In this document: positions 36,669 to 45,237 of the stretch, in pieces | Layout: the number at the start of each line of letters is the position of its first letter | How positions within the stretch are numbered: position 1 is the first letter of the stretch | DNA from: Heterotrichella gracilis | Taxonomy: Eukaryota; Sar; Xanthophyceae; Tribonematales; Xanthonemataceae | Direction of reading: 5' to 3' | Length of the DNA: 51,001 nt | Assembly: GCA_032358255.1 (NCBI GenBank) | Contig: JAULBX010026219.1 | Coordinates: 1 to 51,001, forward strand | The notes under the pieces: model-generated | What the model saw: only the letters and a program-made list of their open reading frames with translations | What the model was told of the DNA's origin: nothing | The model's database searches: none | Position numbers and translations under genes: made by a program

Positions 36669-37142
36669 TTAGCAACATCCACCACCAGGTGTGCAACAGC
36701 TTTGAGCAGGAGCACCCAGATCGACTAATTGTAATTTTGTTTTTTGCTGAGGCACGCCACAATTATCTTTGGCCAGACAATCGGTTTGTTTAGACGTTAA
36801 TTGAAAGTGGCCATTTGAAAAATCCAAACCATATTTACCAATAGTTTCACCCTGATATTCCACTTCCACATCCAGATCTTCCATACCTAAGGTTTTTTCA
36901 GAAAGAGCAATGATGTTACTGAGTTTTTGAGGTTTTAAACGATGATCGGTATCATTGGCATTCCATAATTGAAAATTAGCCACCTTTTCGGTACGCACTG
37001 TTCCACCACAATCAATAAAATGTTTGCTCACGACTCCCACTTCAGTTACGTGAAAATGTTCAGGAACTAAATTACCATTAGGTAATTGAAAAGACACTGA
37101 ATCAGTAGTCTCTAAATGTTTTTTTACTTGTGATAGTTTCAT
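36669..37142 (-). CDS. DUF6428-like protein of the ars operon, with cysteine-rich tail
   Basis: The 157-residue cytoplasmic protein has no signal peptide. The family resemblance (DUF6428, often seen in Bacteroidota ars operons) is from memory. It has the LPNGNLVPEHFHVTEVG opening and a conserved cysteine near residue 45. The C-terminus ends CCTPGGGCC, with Cys149, Cys150, Cys156 and Cys157, plus a further pair in TDCLAKDNCG. Such vicinal thiols are good ligands for trivalent arsenic or other soft metals. Its place between arsR and arsC points to arsenic sensing, binding or delivery, but the function is not established. Confidence 0.8.
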   Translation of the reverse strand: MKLSQVKKHLETTDSVSFQLPNGNLVPEHFHVTEVGVVSKHFIDCGGTVRTEKVANFQLWNANDTDHRLKPQKLSNIIALSEKTLGMEDLDVEVEYQGETIGKYGLDFSNGHFQLTSKQTDCLAKDNCGVPQQKTKLQLVDLGAPAQSCCTPGGGCC

Positions 37143-37207
37143 GGTAATAGGTTATTAGTTAATCGTTATTTGTTAATCGTTAATTTGCGATATTTAATTG
37201 AGTGTTC

Positions 37208-37537
37208 TTAACAGCATTTATTTTTAGGATCATAGGAAGAGAACAGGTTATTTAGATACGTGTTGGCGTTTTCCCATTCTTTCTCATCTATACAATAACA
37301 GACTTTTGCGCCATCAATGTCTCCTTTAATCAAACCAGCCTCTTTAAGTTCTTTTAAATGCTGTGATACCGTGCTTTGCGACAAAGGCAATTCATTTACT
37401 ATATCACCACACACGCAGGCTTGTTTTTTAATAAGAAATTGTAAAATAGCCACACGGGCCGGATGCGCCAAAGCCTTTGCATATTTGGCAATCTTATTAT
37501 CCTTAATGGTGAATTCTTCTGATTTTGTGGCTCCCAT
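37208..37537 (-). CDS. arsR: ArsR family arsenic-responsive repressor
   Basis: The 109-residue winged-helix protein has the metal-sensing CxC in ACVCGDIV (Cys41, Cys43), placed at the start of the recognition region as in the ELCVCDL motif of Ars[20 protein letters not shown] is the DNA-binding helix-turn-helix. Two cysteines end the protein (Cys108, Cys109) and may add a third ligand. Binding of arsenite is expected to release the operator. It is first in the ars operon, 65 bases before the DUF6428-like gene. An 18-bp inverted repeat lies just upstream. Confidence 0.93.
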   Translation of the reverse strand: MGATKSEEFTIKDNKIAKYAKALAHPARVAILQFLIKKQACVCGDIVNELPLSQSTVSQHLKELKEAGLIKGDIDGAKVCYCIDEKEWENANTYLNNLFSSYDPKNKCC

Positions 37538-37542
37538 AATTA

Positions 37543-37560
37543 TATCGTAAAATTACGATA
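37543..37560. promoter_or_regulatory. Putative ArsR operator
   Basis: TATCGTAA and TTACGATA are perfect 8-bp arms around an AA spacer, 5 bases before the arsR ATG at 37537. Size and position are those expected of an autorepressor site for a dimeric ArsR. It may also affect the divergent gene at 37726. Confidence 0.75.
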
Positions 37561-37697
37561 AAAAAGAAATGAATGCAAATTTAACTGCCTTAAACAATGT
37601 TAAATTAATCTTAGCAAATAAATTAAGCTTAACATAAGCCAAATTTTTATTAATGATTTCATTAAATAGAACTAATACTGCTATGCCTTTGTAGCCA

Positions 37698-37705
37698 TAG
37701 CTTTG
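37698..37705 (+). promoter_or_regulatory. Putative -7 box for the PhoX-like gene (TAGCTTTG)
   Basis: TAnnTTTG match 20 bases before the ATG at 37726. The -33 element was not resolved. Confidence 0.5.
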
Positions 37706-37725
37706 TCGCATAAACTTAAAAACAC

Positions 37726-40182
37726 ATGAAAAAAAATTTAACAAACGTAATTATGGGTTTAGGTATTTGCGGCTCTGCCATGGCTCAGAGTCTTATTACC
37801 GGACCAAGTACCACAACAACACCTTATATGTATCCCACAGTAGCTGGTGGCACAGTAGTATCCATTTTAACTGCAGGTGATGCAGTGGGTGGTTATACCT
37901 TGGGAGGCTTAGGCGATGGAATGGGTGTTATTGAAAATGGTGGAACAACTTATACCTTGCTTATTAACCACGAAGCCGGGAATACGGTAGGTGCCGTTCG
38001 TGCTCACGGATCAATTGGTGCCTGGGTATCAAAATGGGTGATCAATAAAACCAATTTTCAGGTAGTGAGTGGCAGCGACCTCATTCAAAATGTAAAAATT
38101 TGGACAGGCACAACTTATACTACCTATAACGCTGCTAATTCATCAACTCTCGCAGCTTTTGCCCGTTTTTGTTCAGCAGACTTACCAAAAGTGACTGCAT
38201 TTTACAATCCTTTAACTGGCAAAGGCACTCAAGACCGCATATTTATGAATGGGGAAGAAACCGGAGCAGAAGGAAGAGCTTTTGGTCATATTGCTACAGG
38301 AACCGAAGCAGGCACCAGCTATCAATTACCACATTTGGGTCGTTATTCTTTTGAAAATGCTGTTGCAAGTCCTTTTCCAAGCGATAAAACAATCGTGGTT
38401 GGTTTAGATGATTCCACACCGGGACAAGTTTATGTTTATGTTGGTAATAAAGCCTTATCTGGAAATCCAATTGAAAAAGCTGGTTTGTTTGGTGGAAAGC
38501 TATACGGAATTGGTGTACTTGGAATGGTTAACGAAGGATCTGCGATACCAACACCAAATACGGTTTTTAACATGTTGGATCTAGGATCTGTGGCTAACAT
38601 AACAGGAGCAACTCTTAACACCAATAGCAACAATTTTGGTGTCACCAATTTTTTACGTCCGGAAGACGGAGCTTGGGATCCAAACCGTCCAAGTGATTTT
38701 TATTTTGTTACAACCAATTCAATGACCGCTCCAAGTCGTATGTGGAGATTACGTTTTACTGACATTAACAATCCTGAACTTGGTGGTACCATTACAGCAG
38801 TATTGGAAGGCACTGAAGGTCCAAAAATGATGGATAATATGACAATGGATAATCATGGTCATGCTTTTATTCAAGAAGATCCAGGTGGAAATAATCACAT
38901 TGCTAAAATTTGGCAATATAAAGTGTCAACAGATGCCTTAACGATGGTAATGGCTCATGACTCTACTCGTTTTCAAACAGGTGGTGCTAATTTTATTACC
39001 ATTGATGAAGAGTGTTCAGGAAATATTGATATGCAAGGAAGTTTAGGTGCCGGTTGGTTCTTACAATATGATCAGGTTCATTTTTCTCAACCAAGTCCTG
39101 TATTAGAAATGGGACAAATTCAAGCATTTTATAATCCTGCTACAGCAGCAGCAAACCCGGAAATTAATTTACAAGGAAATAATACCACAATTATCGATGG
39201 AGCAAGTGCAGTAAGCATTACAGACAATACCAATTTTGGATCCGTGAATTTAGGTTCAAGCATTTCAAAATCATTTGTAATTCAAAACACAAATTCAGGA
39301 ACACTTATTGTAAGTGCTATCCATATGAGTGGTGCCAATGCCGGTGATTTTACCATTGCAGGTCCGGGATTACCATTTATGTTGAATGGTAATACTTCAC
39401 AAACTATCACTGTGAATTTTAATCCTGCTTTATTAGGCACTCGCAACGCTGTTGTGAATGTTGTGAGCAGCGATTGGGATGAAGATACTTATAATTTTGC
39501 TGTTCAAGGATCTGCTGTAGCTCCTGAAATTAATTTACAAGGTAATGCAACAAGTATTGTTTCGGGTAACAATGTTGTGAACACTTTAAATAATACTGAT
39601 TTTGGTACGGTTATTTATAATACTCCGGTAGTTAAAGAATTTGTGATACAAAATACCGGAACCGGTACCTTAAGTATTACAAATATGGTACTTACCGGAA
39701 CCAATATCAGTGTGTTTAGTTTTGTGAATGCACCTACCTTCCCGTTCACTATTGCAAATGGCGCTTCTGCCACATTCAGTGTTCAGTATTTATCACCGGT
39801 ACCAAATGTGACCAATACAGCCATGATCAGTATTTCTAACAATGATTCTGACGAGAATACCTATAGTTTTAACATTGAAGGGAAATCAACTTTAGATGTT
39901 GGTATCAATTCTTTATTAAAAACTAATTCGTTTGTAACATTATATCCAAATCCTGCAAACGAGGTTGCTACCTTAAAAGTATCGTTAGACAAAAATGAAA
40001 CACTTTCAATAAATGTTTATGATATATTAGGTAAAAAAGTATTATCAACTTTGACTAAAGAACTTGAAAAAGGAGAAAGAGAAATCTCTTTAAATACAAG
40101 TAATTTAGAAAACGGAGAATATTTTGTTCAAATTAATTCAGCTAATAAAACCACTAGTTTAAAACTGGTTGTAAATCACTAA
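37726..40182 (+). CDS. Secreted PhoX/DUF839-like protein with two choice-of-anchor-D-like domains and T9SS type A domain
   Basis: The 818-residue protein has a signal peptide of about 20 residues (MKKNLTNVIMGLGICGSAMA). Residues about 20-480 resemble the DUF839/PhoX beta-propeller, with NHEAGNTVGAVRAHGSIGAW, IFMNGEETGAEG, DDSTPGQVYVYVG and RPEDGAWDP motifs. PhoX enzymes are Ca- and Fe-dependent phosphatases, but whether this protein has a full active site is not verified. Two similar domains follow at about 478-598 and 601-722, each opening PEINLQGN. They look like ASPM/SPD-2/hydin-type Ig domains. The T9SS domain starts near 740 with LYPNPANEVATL. It is divergent from arsR and followed by a terminator. 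Confidence 0.82.
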   Translation: MKKNLTNVIMGLGICGSAMAQSLITGPSTTTTPYMYPTVAGGTVVSILTAGDAVGGYTLGGLGDGMGVIENGGTTYTLLINHEAGNTVGAVRAHGSIGAWVSKWVINKTNFQVVSGSDLIQNVKIWTGTTYTTYNAANSSTLAAFARFCSADLPKVTAFYNPLTGKGTQDRIFMNGEETGAEGRAFGHIATGTEAGTSYQLPHLGRYSFENAVASPFPSDKTIVVGLDDSTPGQVYVYVGNKALSGNPIEKAGLFGGKLYGIGVLGMVNEGSAIPTPNTVFNMLDLGSVANITGATLNTNSNNFGVTNFLRPEDGAWDPNRPSDFYFVTTNSMTAPSRMWRLRFTDINNPELGGTITAVLEGTEGPKMMDNMTMDNHGHAFIQEDPGGNNHIAKIWQYKVSTDALTMVMAHDSTRFQTGGANFITIDEECSGNIDMQGSLGAGWFLQYDQVHFSQPSPVLEMGQIQAFYNPATAAANPEINLQGNNTTIIDGASAVSITDNTNFGSVNLGSSISKSFVIQNTNSGTLIVSAIHMSGANAGDFTIAGPGLPFMLNGNTSQTITVNFNPALLGTRNAVVNVVSSDWDEDTYNFAVQGSAVAPEINLQGNATSIVSGNNVVNTLNNTDFGTVIYNTPVVKEFVIQNTGTGTLSITNMVLTGTNISVFSFVNAPTFPFTIANGASATFSVQYLSPVPNVTNTAMISISNNDSDENTYSFNIEGKSTLDVGINSLLKTNSFVTLYPNPANEVATLKVSLDKNETLSINVYDILGKKVLSTLTKELEKGEREISLNTSNLENGEYFVQINSANKTTSLKLVVNH

Positions 40183-40200
40183 TTAATCACTAAATCAGAT

Positions 40201-40233
40201 AAACCGGGCCTGTTCAATCAGGCCTGGTTTTTT
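40201..40233 (+). terminator. Terminator after the PhoX-like gene
   Basis: A 12-bp stem with one G-U pair (AAACCGGGCCTG with CAGGCCTGGTTT) and a TTCAAT loop is followed by a T-run. It separates the PhoX-like gene from the peroxidase-type gene that starts 20 bases later. Confidence 0.9.
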
Positions 40234-40252
40234 CATTAAATACACTACAATT

Positions 40253-42178
40253 TTGAAAAGAACGATCTTTTACGAGTGCCTGCTCATCCTTATCATTATT
40301 GCCTCCGCTTCTTTTAAAAGAGTAAAAGAAACAAACCAATATGCTCAGCATTATACCAATGGTTTAAAAGAGTTTGAATACAAACAATCACAACTCATAA
40401 CACACATTCAAAATTCAGATCTGAATTCTGTTTCGCAACTCGAAAAAATAAAAGAACAGATCTATCATGTTAGAACAAGCTTAAAAAAAATGGATTTTTG
40501 GTTGCGGTACCTTGAACCCATTTCTTACAAAAAAATAAATGGTCCTTTGCCGGTTGAATGGGAAACTGAAGTTTTTGAAAAATTTGAAAAACCATATAAA
40601 CGCGAAGGAGCTGGATTAACCTTAGCCGCCTTGTATCTTGATGAATCTGATCTATCTAAAGATTCCTTATTAAAATTACTCAACTTTTCATTGTCTGCCA
40701 CAAAATCATATTATTCCGATAGTATCACTTCCCATTTAAACACACCTGACCATTTCTATTTATGTAACCGTTTATATCTTTTAAACCTCGCTGCCATTTA
40801 TACCACAGGATTTGAATGCCCTGAATCATCACACATCATACCTGAATTAAGACTGATGCTTTCTGACGTTCAGTCCACCTACTTAAACTTTAATCATTCT
40901 TTTCCAAATTCAAGTCTCTCCAAAGACTATTTAGATCTTTATCAAAAAGCTATTCAATTCATCAATCTACAATCAAATGATTTTGAAAAATTTGATCACT
41001 ATACGTTTATCAAAGATTATGTTAATCCACTCTTTGCTTTAAATCAACAATTCATTGTCGAATATAAAGTGGTCAGCAAAAGTTATGTTGATTATTCTCT
41101 GAACAAAAACGCGAGCTCAATATTTAGTAAATCCCTTTACAGAGGTCAAAATACAAAAGGTGTTTTCTTAAGAGTGAATGACGAAAAAACCTTGGCTGAA
41201 ATTGAAAATATCGGTCGACTATTATTCTATGACCCCATTCTTTCAGGAAATAATTTACGTAGTTGCGCCTCTTGTCATAAACCTTCACAGTATTTTACAG
41301 ACACACTCACCCCTACTTCTTTACAATTTGATGCTAAACAGTTTTTACCTCGAAATTCACCAACACTCCTCAATGCTCCCTACAATCATTTATTAATGTT
41401 GGATGGTAAACATATTAGCATGCAAGATCAGGCACATGCTGTTATTACCAATTCCTTGGAAATGGCTTGCGCTGAAAAAGATGTTCTGAAAAAAATTCTA
41501 AGCTGTGAAGAATATAAACGGGCCTTTAAACAACTTTTAAAATACACACCGCAAAGTCCACAAATAAGCATGGAGCATATTTCTTCTGCTCTTACCATGT
41601 ATTACAGTAAATTCAGTAAATACTATTCGCCTTTTGATGAGGCAATGAATTCAAACGCTAAATTACATTCCTCTGTAAAAAATGGTTTTAATATTTTTAT
41701 GAGCAAGGCCGAATGTGCTACTTGTCATTTCGCCCCGCAATTTAATGGGGTTAAACCACCTTACGTGGGCTCTGAATTTGAAGTGATCGGTGTGCCTCAA
41801 GATAAAGAATTTAAACAATTAAGTCCTGATAAAGGTCGTTACGAAATTAATCCTGCTTATGAGACAGCGAATGCATTCAGGACCGGAACTATTCGTAATG
41901 CTGCTAAAACCAAACCATATATGCACAATGGTGTTTTTAGTGATCTAGAGGAAGTCATCGATTTTTATGATGCCGGAGGTGGTGCCGGTAGAGGATTAAC
42001 AGTGAAGAATCAAACCTTGTCTTCAGACTCTTTACATTTGACTAAGGAAGAAAAATCAGATCTAATGGCGTTTATTCAGTCATTGACCGAAGACATAAAA
42101 TTTGAAACGCCTCCACAAAAATTACCTGTATCTAAAATTAAGAAACTTAATGCCCGCAAAGTTGGCGGAGAATACTAA
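40253..42178 (+). CDS. Di-heme cytochrome c peroxidase-type protein with long N-terminal region
   Basis: The 641-residue protein has an N-terminal membrane/signal segment (residues 1-20). About 310 helical residues of unknown type follow, vaguely imelysin-like. The C-terminal half has two c-type heme sites, CASCH near residue 336 and CATCH near residue 488. The NSPTLLNAPYNHLLMLDGK and TGTIRNAAKTKPYMHNGVF segments are typical of the bacterial peroxidase/MauG superfamily. The classical enzymes are 300-350 residues, so the N-terminal half is extra. It may reduce peroxide or carry out a MauG-like oxidation. The TTG start at 40253 gives the signal segment directly. The next gene starts one base after its stop. 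Confidence 0.85.
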   Translation: MKRTIFYECLLILIIIASASFKRVKETNQYAQHYTNGLKEFEYKQSQLITHIQNSDLNSVSQLEKIKEQIYHVRTSLKKMDFWLRYLEPISYKKINGPLPVEWETEVFEKFEKPYKREGAGLTLAALYLDESDLSKDSLLKLLNFSLSATKSYYSDSITSHLNTPDHFYLCNRLYLLNLAAIYTTGFECPESSHIIPELRLMLSDVQSTYLNFNHSFPNSSLSKDYLDLYQKAIQFINLQSNDFEKFDHYTFIKDYVNPLFALNQQFIVEYKVVSKSYVDYSLNKNASSIFSKSLYRGQNTKGVFLRVNDEKTLAEIENIGRLLFYDPILSGNNLRSCASCHKPSQYFTDTLTPTSLQFDAKQFLPRNSPTLLNAPYNHLLMLDGKHISMQDQAHAVITNSLEMACAEKDVLKKILSCEEYKRAFKQLLKYTPQSPQISMEHISSALTMYYSKFSKYYSPFDEAMNSNAKLHSSVKNGFNIFMSKAECATCHFAPQFNGVKPPYVGSEFEVIGVPQDKEFKQLSPDKGRYEINPAYETANAFRTGTIRNAAKTKPYMHNGVFSDLEEVIDFYDAGGGAGRGLTVKNQTLSSDSLHLTKEEKSDLMAFIQSLTEDIKFETPPQKLPVSKIKKLNARKVGGEY

Positions 42179-42179
42179 A

Positions 42180-42554
42180 ATGAATCCAATTATTAAATTT
42201 TCCCTTCTCTCTCTGAGTTTAAGTGCCGTGATTTTATCTTGTTCTATTCAGAAAACGATTGAACCTGAATTTCCGGAAGCCATGTTACCTCATGTAAAAG
42301 TAGAATATGCGGCGCGTTATGAAAAAGGTCAAATATTGTATGATATAAATTGTGGCAAATGCCACACAACTATTATTGCCAGAAAAAAAATTGTTCCAGA
42401 CTTTAAACAAGAGCAATTAAAAGGATATGAATTAAGAATTGTGAATGCCCAACACGAAAAAAATATGCCGGATTCACTTGTTACGGAGGAAGAACTAGGT
42501 ATTATCATGACATTCCTAATGTACAAGAAAAAAAATCCGAAAAAAAACTCCTGA
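42180..42554 (+). CDS. Mono-heme cytochrome c lipoprotein
   Basis: The 124-residue protein has a lipoprotein signal with lipobox VILSC (lipid Cys21). It has a single CGKCH heme site at residues 58-62 and a later Met in KNMPDS that could be the axial ligand. It should be anchored in the outer or inner membrane facing the periplasm and is a likely electron donor or acceptor for the preceding di-heme protein, whose stop is one base before this ATG. A longer frame from 42102 would run through the end of that gene and is rejected. Confidence 0.87.
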   Translation: MNPIIKFSLLSLSLSAVILSCSIQKTIEPEFPEAMLPHVKVEYAARYEKGQILYDINCGKCHTTIIARKKIVPDFKQEQLKGYELRIVNAQHEKNMPDSLVTEEELGIIMTFLMYKKKNPKKNS

Positions 42555-42568
42555 CGCGAATTCGGAAT

Positions 42569-43252
42569 TTAGTGATGCGAATTTGAAAACAAAAGTTTTC
42601 GAATGCAAAGCAAATGTGAAAATAAAACAATGGGAACTATAAATCCGGGTAAAAACACAAATGGAAAATGAAATACTCCAATATTCGGTTGCTCAAATGC
42701 AAATTGCTGAAAGGCCAAAGGCGCTGATAAAACTGCCATAAAAACAATGTTGATCAGAAGTGCCAGGCAAATAAAATTCCAAGCGAGCAGTAGTGTTTTA
42801 TTTAATTTATGTTGAGTATAACCAAAATAAGCAATAAATACAGCACTAAAACCTGAAAACACATCCATGTTTTTACCTTCAAAAGTCATTAACTGAGGAA
42901 CTGCTCCGTTTAAAAAAAGCCACCATAACACTATCTCCACCGGAACTCGAACCACATGCAAATAGGTTAACATTTTTACGTCCATTTTATCTATGATATC
43001 CCTACCTTTTTTAGTGACAAAGAAATAAATGATAAGCAATAGCGGAGGAATTACCAAAAACAAAAAACGGGGTGGCAAGGATTTAGTAATTAAATAAAAT
43101 CCTGAATAGGCCACAAAACCTTGCAAAAGCAACCAAAGAGTGAGAATTCCCAAAAGTAAATTAGATTTCTTACTGGCTCTGTAAAAGAACCAGAAAGTAA
43201 AAAACACGGTTATAATAAAAGTAATACTGACATAATTTGGCAAATTTTCCAT
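42569..43252 (-). CDS. Multi-pass membrane protein of unknown function
   Basis: The 227-residue protein has about seven hydrophobic segments, beginning SITFIITVFFTFWFFY, with aromatic-rich helices and a short histidine-ending tail. I do not recognise the family. It has no visible catalytic or cofactor motif. It converges with the cytochrome gene across a 14-base gap. On its own strand it is 9 bases after the end of the secreted protein at 43262, so it may be cotranscribed with that gene. Confidence 0.7.
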   Translation of the reverse strand: MENLPNYVSITFIITVFFTFWFFYRASKKSNLLLGILTLWLLLQGFVAYSGFYLITKSLPPRFLFLVIPPLLLIIYFFVTKKGRDIIDKMDVKMLTYLHVVRVPVEIVLWWLFLNGAVPQLMTFEGKNMDVFSGFSAVFIAYFGYTQHKLNKTLLLAWNFICLALLINIVFMAVLSAPLAFQQFAFEQPNIGVFHFPFVFLPGFIVPIVLFSHLLCIRKLLFSNSHH

Positions 43253-43261
43253 GTACTAATT

Positions 43262-45139
43262 TTAGTTTTTAATGAATTTACGAATTTCGTTTTTCGATCT
43301 AAAAATATACACTCCGCTTTTCCAAAAGGTTAAATCAAGAACAACTTTATTATTATTAATTGATCGTAAAATTGTGCTGATGTCCTGTTTACTGCCCAGC
43401 ACATCATATACCACAAAATTTTGAATGTCATCAGAATAACCCTGAATGGTTAATTCACCCTTGGTTGGATTAGGATATATATCCAAAGAGAGGAGAATTT
43501 GATTCTCCAAATCGATGCTAATAACAGGTGAATGAGTAAATTTCCCATTAAAGTCCACTTGCTTTAACCGGTAATAACTCATTTGATTGTAAGGATGTTC
43601 ATCAACGGCTGTATACTTTTTTTTACTTGATGAATTACCGGCTCCCTTTACCATATCAACAAACTCCCAATCTTCACCATTCAATGATTTTTCAATTTCA
43701 TAATAATCATTGTTCTTTTCTGTAGCAGTACTCCAGGTTAAATCAACAGTCTTTTCATTATTTAATTCTGCATTAAAACTTAACAACTCAATAGGCAATG
43801 GTGTTTGTGATTTATTGATAGTTCCTAAAGTAAATCTTACACTATTAGTGATGGCGGTTACACCGCTGAACTGATAAACAGTGCCTCCCACTAAACTTGC
43901 CCCTGAAATGGCGGTTTCATCGGTAAAAACACCATCATTATCGGTATCTATCAGCAATCGCAAATCTGAAGCAGTAACTGCTCCTAATCCTGAAAGATCA
44001 AAACGAATGTCTACACTTCCCACATCAACACTCGCCGAAGCACTACTTAATTCGCTTACTCGCCAAACTCTTGCCATTCTACCTTGAACTCCAACCGGCA
44101 CATCTGTATGGTTTGACGCTTGCGTAGAAGCATTGTCATGTCCCCAAAGAAGAAATTCATCATTTCCTAAATTCCCGGGATTTAATATTCTTACAATACC
44201 GGTTCCCTGTGCATCACTATGAATATTAGACGCATCTACTCGGCCAATTCCCGCTACTTCAAAATCAAAATTTCCATTCCCGGCGTTATCCTTATCGTAC
44301 ACATCGTTACTGCTCAAACTTAGTCCATACTTTGCTGCAAGATAATTATCAATGATAATTCGTTGAGCGGAATTTACTTCCGTATTAAAAAAAATAATTT
44401 CGGCAATGTCCCCATTCCATGATTCATTCCCCTGTCTGCCAATAGTCACATCTGTCCACGAACTTAAAGTACCATTATGACTATTATTATTTCCTGCAGC
44501 GGCATTATTTACAAATTGATTGATAGAACTTGCTGAGCGATAAATATTGTTGATGATATAAAAGGTTGAAACATTCAAAGTAGTAACCAAACTTATATCG
44601 CGCGAAGTAGCATTTGACTGAATCCCTCTACCCCAAACCTGCGTGCCTGCTGCACTGCTCACCCACATGCCAATAGATTTACTGCCGGCTCCAACGTTTG
44701 TTCCGGTTCCTGCAGGTGCACCAATTAAAACACCCGGATTAGAAGAAGGGAGGCCTGAATATGCAGCAACTGCCCAAACTGAAGCTATATTTGCCGTTGA
44801 TACGGTGGTAGACATTAAATGATCATTACCGGCACTAAATCGAATTACCGGAAGACCATTGAGCACATTGGTGATATAATTTGGTCTGTTACCTGCTACG
44901 GCTTGACTAGCATGGTCACTGTTACCTGACCGGTCGTTCCATTGCTGAACATTATCAGTTGAAGAAGCTAATGTGGTGCCGGCATTATTAAAAACCTGAT
45001 TATCGGCACTTAACCACAATACATTTGTGGCAGAACTACCAACACCACCGGGGCCGGATTGAGACAATAGATCACAAGAAGGAAAATAACATCTTCCAAC
45101 AAAAAGTATTAAAACAAAAAATAAACGGCTTACTTTCAT
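43262..45139 (-). CDS. Secreted LamG/concanavalin-like protein with T9SS type A sorting domain
   Basis: The 625-residue protein has a signal peptide of about 22-27 residues. Residues about 38-270 look like a LamG-type jelly roll, with VLWLSADNQVF, WNDRSGN, and DIAEIIFFNTEVNSAQRIIIDNYLAAKYG (in summary form). A DUF8202-like domain at about 270-440 includes EFLLWGHDNA and RVWRVSE. A fibronectin-like segment (LTWSTATEKNNDYYEIEKS) precedes the T9SS domain starting near residue 549 (LDIYPNPTKGELTIQ). It is likely a surface or shed carbohydrate-binding or adhesion protein. The membrane protein gene follows 9 bases later. Confidence 0.83.
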   Translation of the reverse strand: MKVSRLFFVLILFVGRCYFPSCDLLSQSGPGGVGSSATNVLWLSADNQVFNNAGTTLASSTDNVQQWNDRSGNSDHASQAVAGNRPNYITNVLNGLPVIRFSAGNDHLMSTTVSTANIASVWAVAAYSGLPSSNPGVLIGAPAGTGTNVGAGSKSIGMWVSSAAGTQVWGRGIQSNATSRDISLVTTLNVSTFYIINNIYRSASSINQFVNNAAAGNNNSHNGTLSSWTDVTIGRQGNESWNGDIAEIIFFNTEVNSAQRIIIDNYLAAKYGLSLSSNDVYDKDNAGNGNFDFEVAGIGRVDASNIHSDAQGTGIVRILNPGNLGNDEFLLWGHDNASTQASNHTDVPVGVQGRMARVWRVSELSSASASVDVGSVDIRFDLSGLGAVTASDLRLLIDTDNDGVFTDETAISGASLVGGTVYQFSGVTAITNSVRFTLGTINKSQTPLPIELLSFNAELNNEKTVDLTWSTATEKNNDYYEIEKSLNGEDWEFVDMVKGAGNSSSKKKYTAVDEHPYNQMSYYRLKQVDFNGKFTHSPVISIDLENQILLSLDIYPNPTKGELTIQGYSDDIQNFVVYDVLGSKQDISTILRSINNNKVVLDLTFWKSGVYIFRSKNEIRKFIKN

Positions 45140-45165
45140 TTGTATAGAACCGGAAACTAATTTAC

Positions 45166-45197
45166 AAAAAAAGGACCGCTTTTAGCGATCCTTTTAA
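45166..45197 (-). terminator. Terminator after kdsA (minus strand)
   Basis: In minus-strand RNA the stem AAAGGATCGCT pairs with AGCGGTCCTTT with one G-U pair and is followed by U-rich sequence. On the plus strand that pair would be an A-C mismatch, so it serves the minus strand and ends the kdsA transcript. Confidence 0.85.
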
Positions 45198-45237
45198 ACA
45201 TTAGAACTTATTTCGACGAAGAGCCTGTATTTACTTA

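Noticed and set aside
42102..42179. Upstream start for the cytochrome lipoprotein
   Set aside because: It overlaps the end of the peroxidase-type gene and would bury the lipobox 26 residues further inside.
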